In this document: positions 1 through 10,800 of the stretch, piece by piece
How positions within the stretch are numbered: the stretch's first letter is position 1
Layout of the letters: every line of letters starts with the position of its first letter
Source: JAAXHV01 sp965207165
GTDB lineage: Bacteria; Pseudomonadota; Gammaproteobacteria; Eutrophobiales; Eutrophobiaceae
DNA: 64,000 nucleotides
Direction of reading: 5' to 3'
Assembly (NCBI GenBank): GCA_965207165.1
Contig: OZ242265.1
Span: 1,240,001-1,304,000 of the forward strand
Notes under the pieces: model-generated
Database searches by the model: none
Told to the model about the DNA's origin: nothing
The model's input: only the letters and a program-made list of their open reading frames with translations
Made by a program: the position numbers and the translations under genes

Positions 1-271
1 CCTTGCATGACAAAATCTCCAAAAACGGGAAGAATAACGAAAATGGGGGATAGGCTGTACGCAATAACCCCTCTAAATACAAGGGGTTAGGGTTTTCTTG
101 AAATAAGGAAAGTCTATTATTCGGGTTGACCGAGACTTTTTTCCTGATCAGGTGATTTTTAACATGCCTGATGACAATGTCTCTTAAAGTCTTCATAGTT
201 GGCCGGTCTGCGTGCTGTCAGGCGTGGGCACCATGTCTGTGAGTATCTCATTGTCAGTTTCGTATGTGGCG
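1..271. other. Island interior, no gene seen
   Basis: No supportable gene lies between the left window edge and the integrase stop. There is a small hairpin (AACCCCT at 66-72 pairing with AGGGGTT at 82-88) followed by a T-rich stretch on the plus strand, which could end a transcript entering from the left. The segment should belong to the island whose integrase is the next gene. Confidence 0.4.
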
Positions 272-1453
272 TCAGCCATTGTGCAACATCACCACGTCGG
301 CACCGGTACCTGTAAGGTACGCTGCCCACTGATCCATCAACAGCCGCCGCCGTTCAAACAGGTCACTCCTAAAATAAGCCCCTTCAACGCCGGGGACCGT
401 ATGAGCCAGTGCTGCCTCCGCAATCTCCCTCGGTTTGCCGGTGTCGGCACACCAGTCCCGGAAACTGGATCGGAATCCGTGTGCGGTTGCCCGATCAGCC
501 AAGCCATTGTCCCGCAGTAGTTTAGTCATCGTCATATCACTTAATTGCTGACCTGGACGATGTGAACTCGGGAAAACAAACCCCGATCCATCACCCAGTA
601 TCCGGGCCTGTTCCAATACAACAAGCGCCGCATCGGATATCGGAATTCTATGCGGCTTGCCGGCTTTCATGCGCGCGGTCTTTATCGTCCATGTTCGTGC
701 TTCCAGGTCGATCTCGCTCCAGGTTGCGCCCCTGACCTCACCGGAGCGGGCCGCGGTCAGTACCAGGAATCGAAAGGCCAGCTTTACCACGATGTTCGCC
801 CTGGATCGCTCTATAGTGTCCAATGCTGCTGAAACTTCTTGATATGGCAAGGCCCGGAAGTGCGCTTTGACGGCAGGCATGGACGGCAGCGCACCGTCTA
901 TCATTTCGCCAGCGACGTTGTGTTCAATGAAACCATGCGCTTGTGCCCACGTGAACGTTTGTTTCATCTTCATCCGTAGCCGCCGCGCAATTTCAGGCCG
1001 CTTCGTCCATAGTGGTGTTAGTATCCGCAACACGTCCTCCCGGTCTATTTTGTTAATGCGTCTGTCTCCGATCGTCGGGAACGCGTATTTTTCCAGTGTT
1101 CTGATCCAGCGCTGTGTATGCTTGCCATCCCGCCAACGGGGTTTAAGGGCCTCCCAGGTCTGTATAGACGCTTGACTGAATGTCGGCAGTTTAACTCGCC
1201 GCTTTTCAGCCAGTGGATCCCTGTCCTCTATCCTTGCTGCCTTTTGATTTTCAAAGGCCTTTGCTCGCGCCTCGGTCAACGTCAACAACTTGAAACTGCC
1301 AAGGCCAATGTCATGGCGCTTGCCGTCGATGGTGAGTCGTTGTATCCAACTCTTACCTTTACCATACCCGACTCGCAAATACAGCGTATCCCCTGCCCGG
1401 TACATCCCGGGTTTCTTGATTGATTTTGCTTCCGCATACGTGATTCGTCTCAT
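272..1453 (-). CDS. Tyrosine recombinase / island integrase (DUF4102, P4-type)
   Basis: Site-specific recombinase expected to integrate and excise a genomic island. The 393-residue length and layout fit the P4-like family: N-terminal DUF4102 arm-binding domain (about residues 1-90), core-binding domain, then the catalytic domain with the first Arg in LTAARSGEVR, the HGFRSSFRDW box (His-x-x-Arg) and a C-terminal Tyr in GAYFRSDLF. The ATG has an AGGAG 11 bases upstream. The gene starts about 160 bp from the 3' end of tRNA-Cys and reads away from it, the usual arrangement at an island end inside a tRNA gene, so the island probably extends left, off the window. It is a clear paralog of the integrase at 52278-53456 but was acquired at a different site. 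Confidence 0.93.
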   Translation of the reverse strand: MRRITYAEAKSIKKPGMYRAGDTLYLRVGYGKGKSWIQRLTIDGKRHDIGLGSFKLLTLTEARAKAFENQKAARIEDRDPLAEKRRVKLPTFSQASIQTWEALKPRWRDGKHTQRWIRTLEKYAFPTIGDRRINKIDREDVLRILTPLWTKRPEIARRLRMKMKQTFTWAQAHGFIEHNVAGEMIDGALPSMPAVKAHFRALPYQEVSAALDTIERSRANIVVKLAFRFLVLTAARSGEVRGATWSEIDLEARTWTIKTARMKAGKPHRIPISDAALVVLEQARILGDGSGFVFPSSHRPGQQLSDMTMTKLLRDNGLADRATAHGFRSSFRDWCADTGKPREIAEAALAHTVPGVEGAYFRSDLFERRRLLMDQWAAYLTGTGADVVMLHNG

Positions 1454-1489
1454 GAATTCTGCTCTCCTGAAAAATGGTTATCCACGTAA

Positions 1490-1512
1490 ATACCAACAAT
1501 GAATGTTGGTAT
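1490..1512. promoter_or_regulatory. Dyad operator upstream of integrase
   Basis: A perfect 9-bp inverted repeat, ATACCAACA and TGTTGGTAT separated by ATGAA, lies 37-59 bp upstream of the integrase start. Its position suggests an operator or integrase self-binding site that controls integrase expression. This is inferred from symmetry and position only. Confidence 0.5.
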
Positions 1513-1614
1513 TGTAGGGTATAGCCGGGAATTGTCAAGAATGAATTAACAGATATTTCCCTTTTATTATAATAAGTTAGGGAACTTTTTGGAAGGGTCA
1601 AGAAGAAGAAAAAA

Positions 1615-1685
1615 AGGCTGGGGTCGGAATCGAACCGGCGTCGACGGCTTTGCAGGCCGCTGCATCACCACTCTGCCACCCAGCC
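1615..1685 (-). tRNA. tRNA-Cys (GCA)
   Basis: The reverse strand folds as a tRNA: acceptor stem GGCTGGG/CCCAGCC, anticodon loop CTGCAAA with anticodon GCA, T-arm GGTTCGATTCC and discriminator U, as expected for tRNA-Cys. CCA is not encoded. It follows tRNA-Gly as cysT follows glyW in E. coli. Its 3' end faces the integrase at 272-1453 and is the likely attachment site of that island. Confidence 0.95.
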
Positions 1686-1740
1686 CTGGTTTTTCACCAA
1701 ATAAAGCAACCTCTGAGATTAAATCCTCAGAGTTTCCCAA

Positions 1741-1769
1741 AAGAAAAACCCCGAGGCCAGCCCGGGGTT
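1741..1769 (-). terminator. Rho-independent terminator between the two tRNA genes
   Basis: On the minus strand a 7-bp stem (AACCCCG at 1769-1763 with CGGGGTT at 1753-1747) is followed by TTTCTT. It lies downstream of tRNA-Gly and upstream of tRNA-Cys. A second dyad, CTCTGAG/CTCAGAG (about 1712-1733), lies just beyond. It may end or attenuate the pgsA/tRNA-Gly transcript. Confidence 0.55.
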
Positions 1770-1812
1770 ATCCCAGTTCAGTACCTGCCCCGGACCTGAG
1801 CCGGGAAACATT

Positions 1813-1888
<76 letters not shown>

Positions 1889-2009
1889 AATATTCATTTA
1901 TGTTATTTCGCCCTCCCTGACGTTGTCCGGACACCTTCAGGATATGGCGCAGGATTATAACCCCATGTTGCAGGATGTCAAGTCCGGTAAATTCTATAAT
2001 CTACGTAAC

Positions 2010-2573
2010 TTATTGTTTTTCCGTGCTTTCCTTGAGTTTTGGCCAGGCGCTTGCCAGGTATTGATACATTGAAACCAGGGTGAGGCCTGCGGCAATATAA
2101 AGCAGGACCAAGCCTACGGTATAGATGGGTATGCCGTAAAGCGGATCATAGTAGATTAACAACGGCAACGCCACCATCTGGGCTATGGTCTTTATCTTGC
2201 CGTAGATGGTTACGGCCACCTTGCTGCGCGCGCCCAGTTCAGCCATCCATTCGCGTAGTGCCGAGACCGTGATCTCCCTGCCGATGATTACGGCTGCCGG
2301 CAAGGCCAATACCAGGCCGGGATGACGTTCAACCAGCAACACCAGCACGACTGCCACCATCAGTTTGTCTGCGACCGGGTCGAGAAACGCGCCCAGTTTG
2401 GAGATTTGCTGTAATTTTCTTGCCAGAAAACCGTCCAGCCAGTCGGTCATGGCTGCCACGACAAAGATAATACAGGCTGCCAGGTTGCTCCATTCGAACG
2501 GCAGGTAATATATCAACACAAAAACCGGGATCAAGCCAATGCGAATCAATGTAAGGTAGTTTGGTAAGTTCAT
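2010..2573 (-). CDS. pgsA: CDP-diacylglycerol--glycerol-3-phosphate 3-phosphatidyltransferase
   Basis: Inner-membrane enzyme that makes phosphatidylglycerol phosphate from CDP-diacylglycerol and glycerol-3-phosphate, the committed step to phosphatidylglycerol and cardiolipin. The 187-residue length is normal for PgsA. The N-terminus (MNLPNYLTLIRIG) is typical, and the CDP-alcohol phosphotransferase motif is visible around residues 44-70 (DWLDGFLARK, then GAFLDPVADK), with several hydrophobic segments. It lies downstream of uvrC on the same strand, as in E. coli. The 90 bp between them hold an AT-rich dyad at about 2573-2603. Confidence 0.97.
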   Translation of the reverse strand: MNLPNYLTLIRIGLIPVFVLIYYLPFEWSNLAACIIFVVAAMTDWLDGFLARKLQQISKLGAFLDPVADKLMVAVVLVLLVERHPGLVLALPAAVIIGREITVSALREWMAELGARSKVAVTIYGKIKTIAQMVALPLLIYYDPLYGIPIYTVGLVLLYIAAGLTLVSMYQYLASAWPKLKESTEKQ

Positions 2574-2663
2574 ATTATATATTATTGATATTATTATATA
2601 TAATTGTTTCTTTCAGATAAACTGTTCACAATGCAGTTTAATACCTTTTCACGAGTAATAAAA

Positions 2664-4496
2664 TCACGCCTCATCCCCATGGAATGAAGCATAGATTTTT
2701 TTAGCCAGATTGTCGCTGATGCCCGGCGCCCGGGCAAGCTCTTCAACACCTGCCCTGGATACCCCCTGTAGACCGCCGAAGAAACGGATAAGTTCCCGGC
2801 GGCGTTTTGCGCCGATCCCTTCCACTTCCTCCAGGACTGACCTGGTCCTTTTACTGTTACGTTGCCGGCGATGCCCGGTAATGGCAAAACGATGCGCCTC
2901 ATCGCGGATCTCCTGGATCAGGTGCAGGACCGGAGAGTTGGCCGGCAGGCTTGTTTCACCTTTGCCATCTGAAAAAACCAGCCTCTCCATCCCCGGTTTT
3001 CTGGTACTGCCCTTGGCAACACCCAGCAGTACCATTTCATCCAGTTGCAGTTCCTCGACAACGGCCCTGACAGAACTCACCTGCCCCTTGCCGCCGTCTA
3101 TCAGTATCAGGTCCGGCAATTTACCCTCCTCTTTTTTTATCCGGGAATAGCGCCGTTGAAATGCCTGGGAGATGGCGGCGTAATCATCTCCTGCAGTCAC
3201 GTCTTTGATATTAAACCTGCGGTAATCGGCTTTCACAGCGCCTTCATGGTTGAATACCACGCAGGAAGCGACCGTCGCTTCGCCGCTGACATGGCTGACA
3301 TCAAAGCACTCTATCCGTTCCACCGGCTCGCTCAATCCCAGTACCCCCTGTACATCCTCAAACCGGGATATATATTTATCTTTCGAGGACAAGCGGGTCT
3401 TTAACGCTATTTCTGCATTGTTCAATGCCATTTCTACCCACTTCCTTCTTTCACTCCTGTGGGTATGTTTGATTTTGACGTTTTTCCCCCTTCTCTCGCT
3501 AAGTAGTGTCATCAAGGTATCAGCATCTGCGACCCGGTGGCTGAGCAGGATTTCTCCCGGCGCCCGCCTGTGGCGGGTTTCAGCCAGGTAATACTGCGCC
3601 AGAAAAGCATTGAGGACCTGCTCTTCGCTCAAGTCACCGGTGTGCCCGGGGAAAAACGCCTTGTTGCCCAGGTTCAGACCGCCGCGGATAAAGAATACCT
3701 GTACGCATGCATACCCGTTCTCCATGTAACAGCCGACGATGTCAAGCTCACCCCTGGGTGCGCTGATATACTGGTTTTCCTGTATCTTCCTGAGGCTGAC
3801 TATCTGGTCCCGGTACTGGGCCGCACGTTCGTAATCCTGCGCGTCGGCTGCTTTTTGCATGGGCCCGGTCAGTTCCTCGATGACTTCCTCGTTGCGGCCT
3901 TCCAGGAACATGACCGAGTGTTTCACATCTTCCCGGTAAATCTCATCGTCGACCAGTCCCACACAGGGCGCGGTACAGCGCTTAATCTGGTACTGCAGGC
4001 ACGGCCTGGAGCGGTTGTTGAAAAAGGTATCATCACACTGTCTTATCCTGAACAGTTTCTGGGTCAGGTTCAGTGTGCGCCTGGCTGACTTGGCGCTGGG
4101 GTAAGGACCGAAGTACTGCCCTTTTCCTGACTTTGCCCCGCGATAAAAACTCAGCCTGGGGTATTGATCGTCGGACGACAGGTACAGGTACGGATAGCTC
4201 TTGTCATCCCGCAGCACCACGTTATACCGGGGTTTATGCTGTTTTATCAGGTTGCTTTCCAGCAGCAGGGCCTCTGCTTCGGTGCGTGTTACCGTTACCT
4301 CGACCGCTTGAATCTGCCTTACCAAGGCCCTGGTTTTCGGTGAATCCGGCTTCTTGCCGAAATAGCTTGCAACCCGCTTCTTCAAATCCCGGGCCTTGCC
4401 CACGTAGATCAGGGTTCCATCGGCATCGAGCATCCGGTATACGCCCGGGTGGTGGGTCATTTTCTCAAGTGAGGACTTGTAGTCAAATACTGTCAT
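2664..4496 (-). CDS. uvrC: Excinuclease ABC subunit C
   Basis: Nucleotide-excision-repair nuclease that cuts on both sides of a lesion with UvrB. From the start chosen here (MTVFDYKS) the protein has 610 residues, the usual UvrC length. An in-frame Met 15 codons upstream gives an atypical hydrophobic extension and was rejected. Visible domains are the N-terminal GIY-YIG nuclease (GVYRMLDADGTLIYVGKA), the central UVR motif, the RNase H-like C-terminal nuclease (IECFDVSH..., DLILIDGGKGQ) and two helix-hairpin-helix motifs at the end. It heads the uvrC-pgsA-tRNA block. Confidence 0.97.
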   Translation of the reverse strand: MTVFDYKSSLEKMTHHPGVYRMLDADGTLIYVGKARDLKKRVASYFGKKPDSPKTRALVRQIQAVEVTVTRTEAEALLLESNLIKQHKPRYNVVLRDDKSYPYLYLSSDDQYPRLSFYRGAKSGKGQYFGPYPSAKSARRTLNLTQKLFRIRQCDDTFFNNRSRPCLQYQIKRCTAPCVGLVDDEIYREDVKHSVMFLEGRNEEVIEELTGPMQKAADAQDYERAAQYRDQIVSLRKIQENQYISAPRGELDIVGCYMENGYACVQVFFIRGGLNLGNKAFFPGHTGDLSEEQVLNAFLAQYYLAETRHRRAPGEILLSHRVADADTLMTLLSERRGKNVKIKHTHRSERRKWVEMALNNAEIALKTRLSSKDKYISRFEDVQGVLGLSEPVERIECFDVSHVSGEATVASCVVFNHEGAVKADYRRFNIKDVTAGDDYAAISQAFQRRYSRIKKEEGKLPDLILIDGGKGQVSSVRAVVEELQLDEMVLLGVAKGSTRKPGMERLVFSDGKGETSLPANSPVLHLIQEIRDEAHRFAITGHRRQRNSKRTRSVLEEVEGIGAKRRRELIRFFGGLQGVSRAGVEELARAPGISDNLAKKIYASFHGDEA

Positions 4497-4629
4497 TCGA
4501 CAAATTGTAAATATAAAACCGGCTCCCCACAAAAAAATCATACCTTTGCCGGTCTGAAACTGTTCACTGCAGCTTCAGTCCAGTATGACGGCATTATTTT
4601 GTGCCGCTCACGTCTCTGGTAATGTATAA

Positions 4630-4643
4630 TGTAATGCATTACA
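4630..4643. promoter_or_regulatory. LacI-type operator upstream of the MalT-like gene
   Basis: Perfect 14-bp palindrome TGTAATGCATTACA, 13 bp before the start codon of the MalT-like regulator. The same sequence lies upstream of the TonB receptor (30202), and variants lie upstream of the esterase (12603) and between the GH65 and glucokinase genes (26591). Likely bound by the LacI-type regulator at 12759-13814 (inference). Confidence 0.65.
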
Positions 4644-4656
4644 ATGTGTCCGCATC

Positions 4657-7389
4657 ATGAAACAGAGCAGACCCAGTACCGACAACTGGATTATCAGGAC
4701 AAAACTGTCTCCGCCGAACCTGCCGGCCGGCCTGCTACAGCGCCGGCAATTGCTGGATCGGGCCGTATCCGCCCGCGGCTGCCAGTTAACGATTGTCCAC
4801 GCCCCGGCCGGTTACGGTAAAACGACTTTCCTCAAGCAATGGTACGAGCTTCAAGTCAGTCACTACGGCGCAGCAAGCTGGTTATCCCTGGACATCGAGG
4901 AAAGCAGGCCCAGTTCCTTCATCAGATACCTGGCAGCTGCCCTGAAGCAGGCCGGCGTCCCCTGCATGCCGCTTGACACATTACTGGGCCAGCGAGTCGA
5001 TGAGCTCCCTGCCCGCTCCATCGCAGCCCCCATCATTCATACACTGGCGCAGTTTCAGCGGGACCTGGTCCTGTTTTTTGATGACTTCCAGTTGGTTTCA
5101 GATGATCAGATCAATGAATTACTGCGGAAACTGGTTGTCCACCTGCCCGAAAACGTGCGCCTGGTGCTGTCTTCACGGATTTATCCGGACCTGGCGGTAC
5201 AATGTCTCCGTAACCAGGGCAACGTCAGGGAAATCGCCATTGCCGACTTGCGTTTCAGTCCGGATGAAGTGAGTTCAGTCATCGCCGAACGGTTTGACGA
5301 AGTGGTGTTCAAGCGATTATGGAACCGGACCGAAGGCTGGCCGATTGCCTGCCGGATGATCAAAACGCTGATACGAAACCGGCTGTTCGATATAAACCAC
5401 ATCGACACCTTCTCCGGACGCACGGCCGAGTTGGCGCGTTATATCACCGAACAGGTCTTTGCCTCGCTTACGGGGCCTGAACAGACCGTGTTGATGCACA
5501 CGTCGATTGCCAACCGGTTTACCGGTGATTTGGCCAACGCCTTGTGCGGGGGTCAGGATTGCTGGTCCATCCTGGAAACGCTGGTGGGGCAGGACCTGTT
5601 TCTCATCCCGCTGGATACGGAGAGCACATGGTACCGTTACCATCAGCTATTCCGTGAGTACCTGTATGAGCGTCTGCGCCGCGATGACGGGGATCGCATC
5701 CTCGACCTGCACCTTAAAGCGGCCAACTGGTTCTTTGAGCAAGGCTATGTGCCGGAGGCGGTGGAGCATGCCCTGAAGGGACAGGACCAGGACAAAGCTG
5801 CCAGGATGGTCGACGTTGCCGGCGGCTGGCGGCTGATTTACCAGGGCAGGCTGGACTGGCTGGCTGAAGTCCTGGCGCGCCTGGACAGGACCGTAATCGA
5901 CGCCTATCCCAGGCTGTTCATAGCAGACCTGTTGCTGCTGGTAAAACGCGGCAAACCACACGACGCCAGGCAACGGATGAATGCGCTTCACAATGGAACG
6001 AGCAGCTTTGAACAGAGGTCTGGAAAACCGCTGGAACGGACGGTTCGCATCGAGCTTGAACTGGTCAGGCGGGTTATCCTGGATAATTACACCGACCAGC
6101 CCGTCTCGGATGCTACCCTGTCTTTTACCATGGAATGTCTCAAAATCGTTCCCCAGGATGATGAGCTGTTACGCTGTTTACTTCATGACGCATTGAGTAG
6201 CGCCTACCTCGACGCCGGCCTGCTGAAGCAGGCAAACAGGCATATTGTCCAGGCAACGCGCATGTACCGGAATGCAGGTTTCTATTACGGCGCGGTCTTT
6301 ATCTATTATCACCGCGCCAACCTGGAAATGGAACGGGCAAGATTACACGGCGCGCGCAAAGAGTTATTCAAGGCAAAGGACCTGGCTCGCGAGCACCTTG
6401 ATACCAATACCAATATAGCAGCCAATACATCCGTATACCTCGCCGATGTCGCATTCATGCAGAGCCGCATCGAGGAAGCCCGGCAGTGTATAGACACGGC
6501 ATTGCCGGATATCGAGAAACATGACAGCTGGTTTGATTTATATGCCCGGGCCTACACTACGGCCGCAGGCGTGGCATTTATCACGCACGGTGTGGACAAG
6601 GCTTGCGCCATGCTGGAGCGGGCGCGCAGTATTGCCGCAGAGCGAAACCTGTCCAGGCTGGCGTTGCTGGGCAACCTGATGGAAGTGAAACTGCTGTTGC
6701 TGGCAGGCCGTTTGAAGCCGGCATGTGAACTGGCAGACACCATAGACCTGGACGGGCTCGCACGGCAATGTACAGGCCCGGAGAACCGCTCCGTCTTTAT
6801 ACCGGAAAGAGCTGCCATCGTGTCGGCCAGGTTACTGCTGATGCAACATAAAAAGAATTCGATGCTGAACCTGTTGCGACCCCTGGCCGCCACGCTGCAG
6901 AAACAGGGACGCTACCGGCTCCTGGTTGAGGTCCGGCTGTTGCTGGCACGGGCATTTTATGCCCTGAATGACTTTGAAAACGCAGCAAACCTGCTCAGCG
7001 GAGCGGTTGACATCGCGCTATATGAGGATTACAAACGGCCCTTCGTAGATGAAGGAAAAATAATAACCGGAATATATGACCGGTTGTATGAACACCGGTC
7101 GGTGAAAAACAGCAACCGCTTCCACAGGACATTTATGGGGGAGATAAACCGTCTCGTCCGGCAGGAGTCCTGTACCGTTAACACGCGTTCCTGCCTGCAT
7201 GGCCTGACCCATAAGGAATTCAGGGTAATCACCGAAATGGCGAAAGGACAAACCAACAAGGAAATTGCATCCAACCTTTACATCACCGAAGATACCGTCA
7301 AGTACCGGTTGAAAAAACTGTTCAGAAAATGGAATGTTACGTCCCGGGATGACGCCGTCAGGATGGCAAGGGACAAATCGCTGCTGTAA
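4657..7389 (+). CDS. MalT-like LuxR-family ATP-dependent transcription activator
   Basis: Large LuxR-type (LAL/STAND) regulator of 910 residues, close to E. coli MalT (901). The N-terminus carries a P-loop at about residue 50 (APAGYGKTT) and a Walker B-like LVLFFDDFQ. The middle is a helical repeat (TPR-like) sensor region. The C-terminal 60 residues form a LuxR helix-turn-helix (LTHKEFRVITEMAKGQTNKE, then TVKYRLKKLF). Known relatives bind ATP and a sugar inducer and activate sugar-use genes. The palindromic operator 13 bp before the start codon and the GH65, glucokinase and TonB receptor genes downstream fit a role in maltose/trehalose-type regulation. The ligand cannot be told from sequence. 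Confidence 0.85.
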   Translation: MKQSRPSTDNWIIRTKLSPPNLPAGLLQRRQLLDRAVSARGCQLTIVHAPAGYGKTTFLKQWYELQVSHYGAASWLSLDIEESRPSSFIRYLAAALKQAGVPCMPLDTLLGQRVDELPARSIAAPIIHTLAQFQRDLVLFFDDFQLVSDDQINELLRKLVVHLPENVRLVLSSRIYPDLAVQCLRNQGNVREIAIADLRFSPDEVSSVIAERFDEVVFKRLWNRTEGWPIACRMIKTLIRNRLFDINHIDTFSGRTAELARYITEQVFASLTGPEQTVLMHTSIANRFTGDLANALCGGQDCWSILETLVGQDLFLIPLDTESTWYRYHQLFREYLYERLRRDDGDRILDLHLKAANWFFEQGYVPEAVEHALKGQDQDKAARMVDVAGGWRLIYQGRLDWLAEVLARLDRTVIDAYPRLFIADLLLLVKRGKPHDARQRMNALHNGTSSFEQRSGKPLERTVRIELELVRRVILDNYTDQPVSDATLSFTMECLKIVPQDDELLRCLLHDALSSAYLDAGLLKQANRHIVQATRMYRNAGFYYGAVFIYYHRANLEMERARLHGARKELFKAKDLAREHLDTNTNIAANTSVYLADVAFMQSRIEEARQCIDTALPDIEKHDSWFDLYARAYTTAAGVAFITHGVDKACAMLERARSIAAERNLSRLALLGNLMEVKLLLLAGRLKPACELADTIDLDGLARQCTGPENRSVFIPERAAIVSARLLLMQHKKNSMLNLLRPLAATLQKQGRYRLLVEVRLLLARAFYALNDFENAANLLSGAVDIALYEDYKRPFVDEGKIITGIYDRLYEHRSVKNSNRFHRTFMGEINRLVRQESCTVNTRSCLHGLTHKEFRVITEMAKGQTNKEIASNLYITEDTVKYRLKKLFRKWNVTSRDDAVRMARDKSLL

Positions 7390-7823
7390 CCTGTATTACT
7401 ACTGATTGTCTCCCTTTTACTGTTTACTGTTTACGGTTATTGCCGGACGTGTGGCAATACCTGACAAACAAAGTTGGAATCCGGCTTATGGCCTGACATC
7501 ACTTGCCGGAGTCACACTGGTAACTAAAATATTGCATTTATCTGAATACTTGATTATAAATTGTCAATAGACTTGGCGAAATGCGTCTGACGCGCGGCCA
7601 ATATTAATCTACACATCATGATGCCTCCGGTCTCGCCATTTTTCTGATACCAGGCTGTTAACCCCAAACTACCCGCACTTGCCCGGAACCGGTAACGGGC
7701 TCTGAGTATAAATCATTGCTCTTGCCAGAGCAGCCTTGCAGTATGCAGACGCATCTTATTCGTACGTCGAGGCATGCGCCACGATGTTTATTCACACGGA
7801 CTTCATAAGGTAAAAAGTATTAC
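7390..7823. other. Intergenic region upstream of effector 1, with candidate promoter
   Basis: This 434-bp gap has no ORF I would defend. A weak hairpin (ATTGCC/GGCAAT, 7439-7458) follows the MalT-like gene. A sigma-70-like promoter candidate, TTGCAT - 17 bp - TATAAA, lies at 7532-7560, about 264 bp before the effector start, leaving a long leader. No copy of the TGTAAT palindrome is present, so this effector is probably not in the sugar regulon. Confidence 0.4.
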
Positions 7824-10800
7824 ATGTCTCATATACCATACGAGCAGCAACAGGATAACGCACCCCTCGAACAAGAAAATATTGCAGCAGAACATAACCC
7901 TGCTCTTGCATCGGCTGCAGCCCCCGGCATCCTCCCTGCACCGAGCCCGGACCAACCGGATCAAGGGAATGCCTTCGCTTCCCTGGGTGACATCAGTAAC
8001 GGCATCAATAGCGGATGTTCTCCCTTGATGTTCAAACAGGCTATTGATAGTGCACAGGCAAGCTTCGGAAACCGGGCCACCCTGGCTTTTGCACAACAGC
8101 AATATCAAGATATTCATGCCCTTGCCATGCAAGGCTTTGGCGATGCGCCTCAAAGCTACCCTTTTAAGGAACAAATCCAGCAGGCATTCGGCCGGAAGCA
8201 CAACATCGACGGTCTGACGGCTTATACGGGAACCGCAGCCAGGTCCGCCAATTCTGAATTTGGTTCAGATGCCTACCACAAAGGCGGCCGGGTGGCATTC
8301 GGCACTACACCCACCCTTGAACATGCAGCCCATGAGGCGGCCCACTACGTGCAACATCTCGACGCCGCCCGGTTACAGGGAGGGGTGGGAAATGCCAACG
8401 ACAGCTACGAAACACACGCCGACCGAGTAGCCGGCGCCGTAACCAGGGGCGAATCCGCAGCCTCCATGCTGGATCAGGTACCTGCATCTGCAGATGCTCC
8501 GCCAGCGAACATTGCCGATTCACCCTTGCAAATGGCCGGGGGACGCGTATTGCGGCGTCTCGGCCGGATGGGACACCATGCCCTGTCCGGCCGGCGTGCC
8601 GCGCCGGCGCAACGGGGTATGCATCCCATGGTTATGCCGAGTGCACAGGACAGCAATGAAATAGATTACTGGACTAACCGCGCGCGTACAGCGACACAAC
8701 GGGAGAGCAGTCCAGATCCCCTGGTAATGCCCAGTGGACAGGACAGCCATGAAATAGATTTTGAAGAAGTCATGGCTTGCATCGCAGACGGACGCAGCCT
8801 CGCGCCGGCTCCCATCAGGATAGCCGCCTATATTCTCGGGACTGCGATATCACGCTACGCCCTGGGGCAAATAACATTTGCCGCGTGCGGACCCTGGGGC
8901 CTGGGCCTGAGTCCGGCGCTGTCAAGGTTTTTTGCGGGAGCCGTAGCGCTTGGAGCCAGCGCGCTGTTGGTCCCGCGCATTATGCCGATGGTTGAAGAGT
9001 ATACGAAATTCTCCTACGCACCCAACCCACGGCGCGGCCGTATGCCAAACATGATTACGGCGGCCGGACAAGGTATTGGCGCAGTGGGATTATATACATC
9101 CTTGTGGGCTCTTGACGTACCTTCTAACGAAATCAAGGAAATAGCGGAAGGCGTTAAAAAAACCATCCCGCTCTCTTACATCCAAAATCCTATCTGGACG
9201 TCGTTGAAAATGATCGACGGTCCAATGATGGAGGTTGCCCTGAAACAGGCAAATGTAGGCGCTGTCGGCAGCAACTCCCTGTTTATCAGAACCCGGAACG
9301 CGGAAGAAAGGGACAAACTGGGCACTGCGCCTCCTCAAGGCAGTGTTTTTGCCAATTCACTCGGTGGCGCCTTCATGTCTATCGGCTGTGTGGGACTAGG
9401 CGCGCTGGATGGAAAAATATTGGGTGAAATCATGAACCGTTATCCCGATGACCAACATAACAGGTTCAGCGAAGTGCTCGCCTGTTCGGTAGTGGATGGT
9501 TCTGTCGGCGGCGCGGTTGAAGGGGTGGTCCGGCCCGGGAGCGAATGGCTGCAAAGACAAAACTGGCGCAGTCCGTATCAATGGTACAAGGATCGCCCCC
9601 TGCGGCATGACAGTCATACTGCTCCCGTCATGCCGGGCTATGAGAACGGCGGGGCATTCGATCACTGGACATCATTGCACGCAGACGACCGGGAGGCCGA
9701 TGATTCCGTTGCTTCATCATATCCGCAAGTGATCAGGACGTTTAAAATCCGGGAAAACAAGTTCGGCGAGTCGCCCGTTTATGCCTACGGGAACATTGAG
9801 TTTACCTCCGCGGGGTTCGATCCCATTAAAAACCTGGTTCGCCCGCTTCCCGGGAACGCGGGTCACAGGTATTTTGCCGTGCTGAGATTTTCCCAGGATA
9901 TAAAATTTGTGCAGGGAACCATTGGGGTGCATGCCGACATCTGCGTAGTCGACACTCAGCGGCAGGAACAAGGCGCAGCGATGGAAATAATGATTAATAC
10001 AAGGACAGAAGTGGACGCCCCCGCCGGGTCTACTTTTATAGAGGGAAACCTGCTGGGCAAGCTGTATCGCATTCAGGCGCGGGATGTCGATTACAATTTT
10101 ACCAGGGGTGTCGCCGCGGTTGTCATGCCCGTCACGGAAGAGACCTTCTACGAGATGCGGGACAGGCTCATCAGGTCAATGACCCCGAAAAAGGCGGAAG
10201 ATGGCGCCGAAAACTACCCGTGGTGGGAACTCCAGTCGCCCGCATCCGATTACCCGGTGAATTGTTTTAATTATGCGGGGGAGCAGGCAAGACTGACGAA
10301 GCTCATGGACCCGCGATTGACCGAGCTATACGCCGGTGCGCGCAAGTCAAATACGCTACGGGAATATATGGCTGCATTCCACAACGCCTTCAACCTGGGC
10401 TACGGCCGCTTCTATGACGATGAAAGTTCCGTAAACAGAATTCACATCTTCAACATGGGTATTGAACAAGTTTTTAACGACTGGATCTACAAGAGAACCG
10501 GTGATGAACCGACAGGCTTCTTGCCTGACCCGCGTATTCATAATGAGCAGTTTGGCGGTGCAACAGCCGATATCACCAGGGAGTTCCGGGAATGGATCGG
10601 CACTAAAAAAGCATATAAGGTCAATCCGGAATATTTTGCCGGCATGCCTGCCCTGACGCGTGCCCAGGAACGCCATCCCAACGCGTACCGAACGTCACTG
10701 CTGGATCCGTTCAAGGACATTCCCGGCCCCTTACCCGGTCCCGAAGGACACACGGATTTTGCTTACACGGCATACCTTTCGAGTCCGAGGATCCGCAATC

